This document shows, one piece after another, positions 60,646-64,000 of a stretch of 64,000 nucleotides of DNA. The translations under genes were made by a program, and so were the position numbers. Within the stretch, counting starts at the first letter, position 1, and every line of letters begins with the position of its first letter. This DNA comes from Ruthenibacterium lactatiformans (GTDB lineage Bacteria; Bacillota; Clostridia; Oscillospirales; Ruminococcaceae): positions 31,586-95,585 of the forward strand of contig NZ_JXXK01000015.1 of assembly GCF_000949455.1 (NCBI RefSeq), in the 5' to 3' direction. Under the pieces are notes generated by a model. That model worked only from the letters and a program-made list of their open reading frames with translations, was not told the DNA's origin and made no database searches.

Positions 60646-62376
60646 CTATGCCACTTCCTCGTCTGTGGCACTTATTTGTGTAATCTTCATTTTTTCGTTC
60701 GGCTCTCCCATGTTTACAAATTGCTGGTAGCTCATGTTTACATGGACAGTTACTTCGTATCCCCTTCCGACTTCCACTCTTTCAAACAGCTGGCTGAGTA
60801 TAACACGCTTGCGCGCGAGGGAGGCCATTTCAAATTCTTCCGCCCACCCACAAAAGTGATTGTAGCATTCCTTTATTTTTCTCGCAATTTCCTTTTCATT
60901 GTCAACTGCCAAAACCGCCGCTGCGTATTCCTGCCGGGCAATCTTCAGTTCGTTTTCTGCCTTTGCGATCAAGCGCGCCAGCATTTCCTCTGAAAAACTG
61001 CTCCGCCCTTCCAGGCATTTCAGCACTTCGTTCTCATACCGTTCAAGCGCGTGCTCACAATCCTGCAGCTTTTTCTCAAGGGTATGTTTCTGCTTCTGCT
61101 TTTCTTTGTACTCCTGCCGAATCTTTTCCTCCATCATCCTGTCGCGCGGTGAGCGCTGAATGCTGCCAAATAATTCTCTGGCAACATTTAGTACAACGGC
61201 GTCCACCCGATCAGCCAGATAAAGTGCCTGGCCATCGCATTTTCTGAGATGCTGCGCCCTCTGAAAGCAGTTGTACTTAGGCTTAAGCGCTTCCACGACC
61301 TTTCCATTTTTCAGCTTGTATCGATCCATATGCATAAAACCCGACATTCTGGCGCCACAGTGCGCACAGTACACAATGCCCGCCAGCAGCGTATTGTTTT
61401 CTGCCTTTTGAGCTACCTTTCTGGCTTCTGCATTTGCATTGCACCGCAGGCTCACCATTTTGTTAGCTTCTTTAAATAGTTCTATATCAACGATTTGCAG
61501 TTCTGGAATGTGCTGCGAACGAACACTATGCGTAATAATGTAGCCTGTATAGCCCTCGTGCCGAATGATGCGCAGGATATGGTTAGAGGTAAATTTCGCA
61601 CCGCTGTGTGTGCGTAGTCCTCGCCGATTCAACAACTCGGCCAGCATATAAGAGCTCTGCCCTTCATACGCAGTTTTTCCAAACAACTCTTGAACGATCG
61701 TAGCTTCTGCCGGTTCAATTTCGAGATCTTTCACCGGCAGGCCTTTCTTGTTCGTCCGTCCTTTGTAAACAGCCCGGTATCCGTATGGCACTGTGCCGCC
61801 GGAATAGTATCCGCTTGAATTAAGCTGCCGAATTCGCGTTGACACGCGTTCCGCTATCTTTTCCGATTCGCCCGCTGCCTGCCAAAAACGTATGTAGTTC
61901 AGCAGTTTGTCTGTATGGTTCTCAATGCGCTGCTCACCCTCGCGTGTGCTCCACACTTGGACGCCGTGCTTTACAAACCATTCCAGCACAAAGGGCGTCT
62001 CACTTTCGATACGGCCCAGCCTGTCAAAAATGTACAGCAGCAAAATATCGATTTCTCCATTTTCGGCAATCGACTTAAAATATTGGATCGCATCCCGCTT
62101 CTGCGCCGACACCTTTGAACCCGACACGCCCTTTTCTGATTTCTCAGCTACAACGCGCCAGCCATGCTGTACACAAAATTTACGGCACTCGATTTTCTGC
62201 ATTGGGATATCATCATGGTCCACCTGCCCTTTGGTCGAAACACGGTAGGCGAGTCCCGCGCGTGGCGCATCGAGCGGCAGCTTAGACATCTCCCTTTCAA
62301 AAAACGCATCATCCAGCCATACTTCATCGGATACTGGTATCTTGATTACTTCTCCATATTCATTGATATAATCCAC
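60646..62376 (-). CDS. Large serine recombinase/integrase
   Basis: The 576-residue site-specific recombinase has the catalytic Ser47 in LAYRVSTKGQ, then IFDRLGRIE, the recombinase domain (SGYYSGGTVPYGYRAVYKG, GYTGYI), a zinc ribbon (VYCAHCGARM with NCFQRAQHLRKC) and a coiled-coil C-terminal region. An N-terminal extension of about 40 residues precedes the catalytic domain. It would integrate and excise the element that carries the BRO gene and small ORFs. It appears intact, unlike the remnant at 55.7-56.5 kb. Confidence 0.93.
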   Translation of the reverse strand: MDYINEYGEVIKIPVSDEVWLDDAFFEREMSKLPLDAPRAGLAYRVSTKGQVDHDDIPMQKIECRKFCVQHGWRVVAEKSEKGVSGSKVSAQKRDAIQYFKSIAENGEIDILLLYIFDRLGRIESETPFVLEWFVKHGVQVWSTREGEQRIENHTDKLLNYIRFWQAAGESEKIAERVSTRIRQLNSSGYYSGGTVPYGYRAVYKGRTNKKGLPVKDLEIEPAEATIVQELFGKTAYEGQSSYMLAELLNRRGLRTHSGAKFTSNHILRIIRHEGYTGYIITHSVRSQHIPELQIVDIELFKEANKMVSLRCNANAEARKVAQKAENNTLLAGIVYCAHCGARMSGFMHMDRYKLKNGKVVEALKPKYNCFQRAQHLRKCDGQALYLADRVDAVVLNVARELFGSIQRSPRDRMMEEKIRQEYKEKQKQKHTLEKKLQDCEHALERYENEVLKCLEGRSSFSEEMLARLIAKAENELKIARQEYAAAVLAVDNEKEIARKIKECYNHFCGWAEEFEMASLARKRVILSQLFERVEVGRGYEVTVHVNMSYQQFVNMGEPNEKMKITQISATDEEVA

Positions 62377-62636
62377 TGCTCTGTCCTCCTTGCAGATAGC
62401 GCCTGCAATTCAGATCAGCTATTCTGTTTTCAAGGTTCTTTGGGAACGGTTCTCCGTTTCCCTACTCAACATTACCTTATTATATAAGGAAAAGCTATCA
62501 CCAAAACGGAGAAAAACGCCTTTAAAAGCTGTATGAACCGCAGCACTTCACCTTCGATTTTCTGACATTAAAGGCAAAGCCGGACGCTGTTTGCGCCCGG
62601 CTTTGCTGATACAATTTCTATTTCACCGTGTTTTCC

Positions 62637-63524
62637 CTACTTTTTGTTTTCCCCTTCTTTATCCTCCGCGTTGACAACACCTTCGATCATATCTGTTACA
62701 ACTGTATTTAATTGCACCGCATTTTCGGAAGTAATAATAGACCGTCCTGTGTCCGCTTCGATGGATTTTCGCGTTTCCCCGGCATAACTACCGCCACGTT
62801 TTGCTATTTCACGGTTTTCTTCAAAGCCTTGCGGCTGGTGTACCTTTGACAGTTCTGTTGTTGTGGCCTCTGCAAGCATATTCAATACAATTTCCAGTGT
62901 CGTCATATTGTCTCGCAGATTTTCCTTTTTTAGACCTTTTAGCTTTTTGTATTGCCGCGTCGTCATACCCGACCATGCACGAGTGATCTCGTCGGTAAGT
63001 ATCGCAAATTCAACCCCTTTTTGTACACCTCTGTCCTGCCACTCATCAGTGAGTTCCTTGCGCACCTGGATTGCCTGCAGACGCTGGTTAATCCACTCGC
63101 GGGAATAGCCTTTTTTCAAATATGTGTCAAGGGCACGGTCTATGGTCAGTTCGGGATCTATGGTTTCTTCTATGCGTTCCCGACCTACCTCTGCAAGCCA
63201 TAACTTAAACGGTTCTGCTTTGGGCGAAGGGATAGACTGAATGATTCGTAAAAGCTGTTCTGTTGTGGCGACATCGGTTAACCGCTTTTTTCCATCGGTA
63301 GCAGTCATTTTCAACTGCTGACAATTTGTCAGCAGTTGATCCGCCCCTTCCATTTTTAGGCGCTGCTTCAGCTTCGCCCAGTAATTACTCGCCCCACGTT
63401 GTGTATTCTGATTGGTTAAGACAGCAACAACATCAACGACAGAAAAGTACCATTCTTCTCGTTCCCCGTCCCATGCTGTACGGATTTCTTTGTTTTCAAA
63501 AAGCTGCAACTGATTGTTCTCCAT
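62637..63524 (-). CDS. BRO-domain/DinD-like protein
   Basis: The 295-residue protein has a BRO/antirepressor-type N-terminal domain (RTAWDGEREEWYFSVVDVVAVLT, YWAKLKQRLKMEG, LTDVATTEQLLRIIQSIPSP) and a helical C-terminal part (RKELTDEWQDRGVQKGVEFAILTDEI) as in DinD-like damage-inducible proteins. BRO proteins bind DNA and often act in phage or element regulation. It precedes the serine recombinase on the same strand with a 260-base gap that holds no ORF. Confidence 0.8.
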   Translation of the reverse strand: MENNQLQLFENKEIRTAWDGEREEWYFSVVDVVAVLTNQNTQRGASNYWAKLKQRLKMEGADQLLTNCQQLKMTATDGKKRLTDVATTEQLLRIIQSIPSPKAEPFKLWLAEVGRERIEETIDPELTIDRALDTYLKKGYSREWINQRLQAIQVRKELTDEWQDRGVQKGVEFAILTDEITRAWSGMTTRQYKKLKGLKKENLRDNMTTLEIVLNMLAEATTTELSKVHQPQGFEENREIAKRGGSYAGETRKSIEADTGRSIITSENAVQLNTVVTDMIEGVVNAEDKEGENKK

Positions 63525-63775
63525 TGGAATTCACCCTTTCCGACTAAATCCATTTTACTACAAGAGAAATCCTTTTTCCACCGATAAACGCTATCTTTCC
63601 TGTTCCTTTGCGCTGCTTTGGAAATTGATACAAGCGCAACATTGTAAGAACTATACCGGATGCAGTAATTTGCAAAAACTACTCACAAAATACAGCATCC
63701 TACCATCTTATCTGGAATTGATTTATCTCACGGCTTCATTTCTTTATACCGTTGCTTTATGGTCTGGCATACTTC

Positions 63776-63934
63776 TTAGCTTTCCCTCGCTATTCTCTGC
63801 CGATAGCTCTGCATGATAGTATCCAATATCTTGTCATCTGCGTCCGGTATATTGTCCTTTGCAAAATAAATTTTAGCACGATATTGGCCATACTCCCGTT
63901 CAATCATTTCCGGTTGTTCAATTGCTTTGGGCAA
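63776..63934 (-). CDS. Small conserved ICE-type protein
   Basis: A 52-residue ORF with a TTG start reads MPKAIEQPEMIEREYGQYRA and goes on KIYFAKDNIPDADDKILDTI, ending RQRIARES. AGGAGGTGA precedes it by 8 bases, a strong ribosome site. Similar short proteins occur in integrative conjugative elements of Firmicutes, with no known function. The 250-base gap to the BRO gene holds no other ORF. Confidence 0.65.
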   Translation of the reverse strand: MPKAIEQPEMIEREYGQYRAKIYFAKDNIPDADDKILDTIMQSYRQRIARES

Positions 63935-63946
63935 AACTGTCACCTC

Positions 63947-64000
63947 CTATCTGCCATGGCAGTCCCAATCCTTTTTGTGCCGCTCGTTGCCACAGCGTCT
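63947..64000 (-). CDS. C-terminal end of an upstream element gene (partial)
   Basis: The last 17 residues of a minus-strand frame are visible: RRCGNERHKKDWDCHGR, ending at TAG 63947 just before the next ribosome site. The Cys/His content suggests a small zinc-binding tail. Nothing more can be said, as the gene runs out of the window. Confidence 0.35.
   Translation of the reverse strand, partial: RRCGNERHKKDWDCHGR

Overview
The window comes from a GC-rich, endospore-forming anaerobic Firmicute, most like a gut Oscillospiraceae/Ruminococcaceae (Clostridium cluster IV). This is inferred from gene content: the spore genes spoVAC-spoVAD-spoVAE and gpr, a fused adhE with Rex-like operators, a B12-riboswitch corrinoid importer, and many sugar-acid oxidoreductase, sulfatase and hexosaminidase genes. 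No rRNA is present. Codon and base use is GC-rich for most of the window and becomes clearly more AT-rich at 21.75-22.3 kb and after about 51 kb, where mobile-element debris sits.

Layout. 1-6.2 kb (+): an amino-sugar operon (end of nagA, nagB-like, GH20 hexosaminidase, Gfo/Idh oxidoreductase, GNAT-like acyltransferase, M55 D-aminopeptidase) closed by a bidirectional terminator. 6.3-8.8 kb (-): a GPH-type sugar symporter and an alpha/beta hydrolase. 9-14.1 kb (-): degV, a TVP38-type membrane protein, a VanY-like carboxypeptidase, rsmE, a triply broken traX-like pseudogene and prmA. 14.3-18.3 kb (+): adhE behind two Rex-like boxes, then a DUF2804 protein. 18.6-21.7 kb: the spoVA operon, rpsT and gpr. 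21.75-28.9 kb (-): a nuclease-like ORF, a nucleotidyltransferase, a TetM-like translational GTPase and a heterodimeric ABC exporter with a long leader.

29.2-39.5 kb (-): one long carbohydrate operon (Lpl-type ABC importer, two Gfo/Idh dehydrogenases, a TIM-barrel isomerase, a PHP-type hydrolase, a cupin-like protein, a sulfatase), read divergently from a membrane AraC-type regulator at 39.7-42.0 kb. A MATE transporter follows. A 35-nt, dyad-containing block is present upstream of both the importer operon and the MATE gene, so the regulator is flanked by two copies of what looks like its operator. 43.9-47.6 kb (-): a cobalamin riboswitch with an intrinsic terminator, a CGGC-domain protein, and a B12-type binding protein, permease and ATPase. 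47.9 kb: tRNA-Asn. 48.1-50.8 kb: a multi-domain diguanylate cyclase. 51.2-54.8 kb: a lipoprotein and a LAL-type LuxR regulator.

55-64 kb is accessory. It holds truncated amino-acid permease and Y-family polymerase fragments, a frameshifted serine-recombinase remnant, an ECF sigma factor/DUF4367 cassette with three small exported proteins, an abnormal tRNA-Lys-like sequence, an intact large serine recombinase, a BRO-domain protein and a small ICE-type ORF. The two operons of the ECF cassette share a promoter-like motif, and one exported gene needs a -1 shift at an A6 run to be read through. This cassette is the best candidate for something undescribed.
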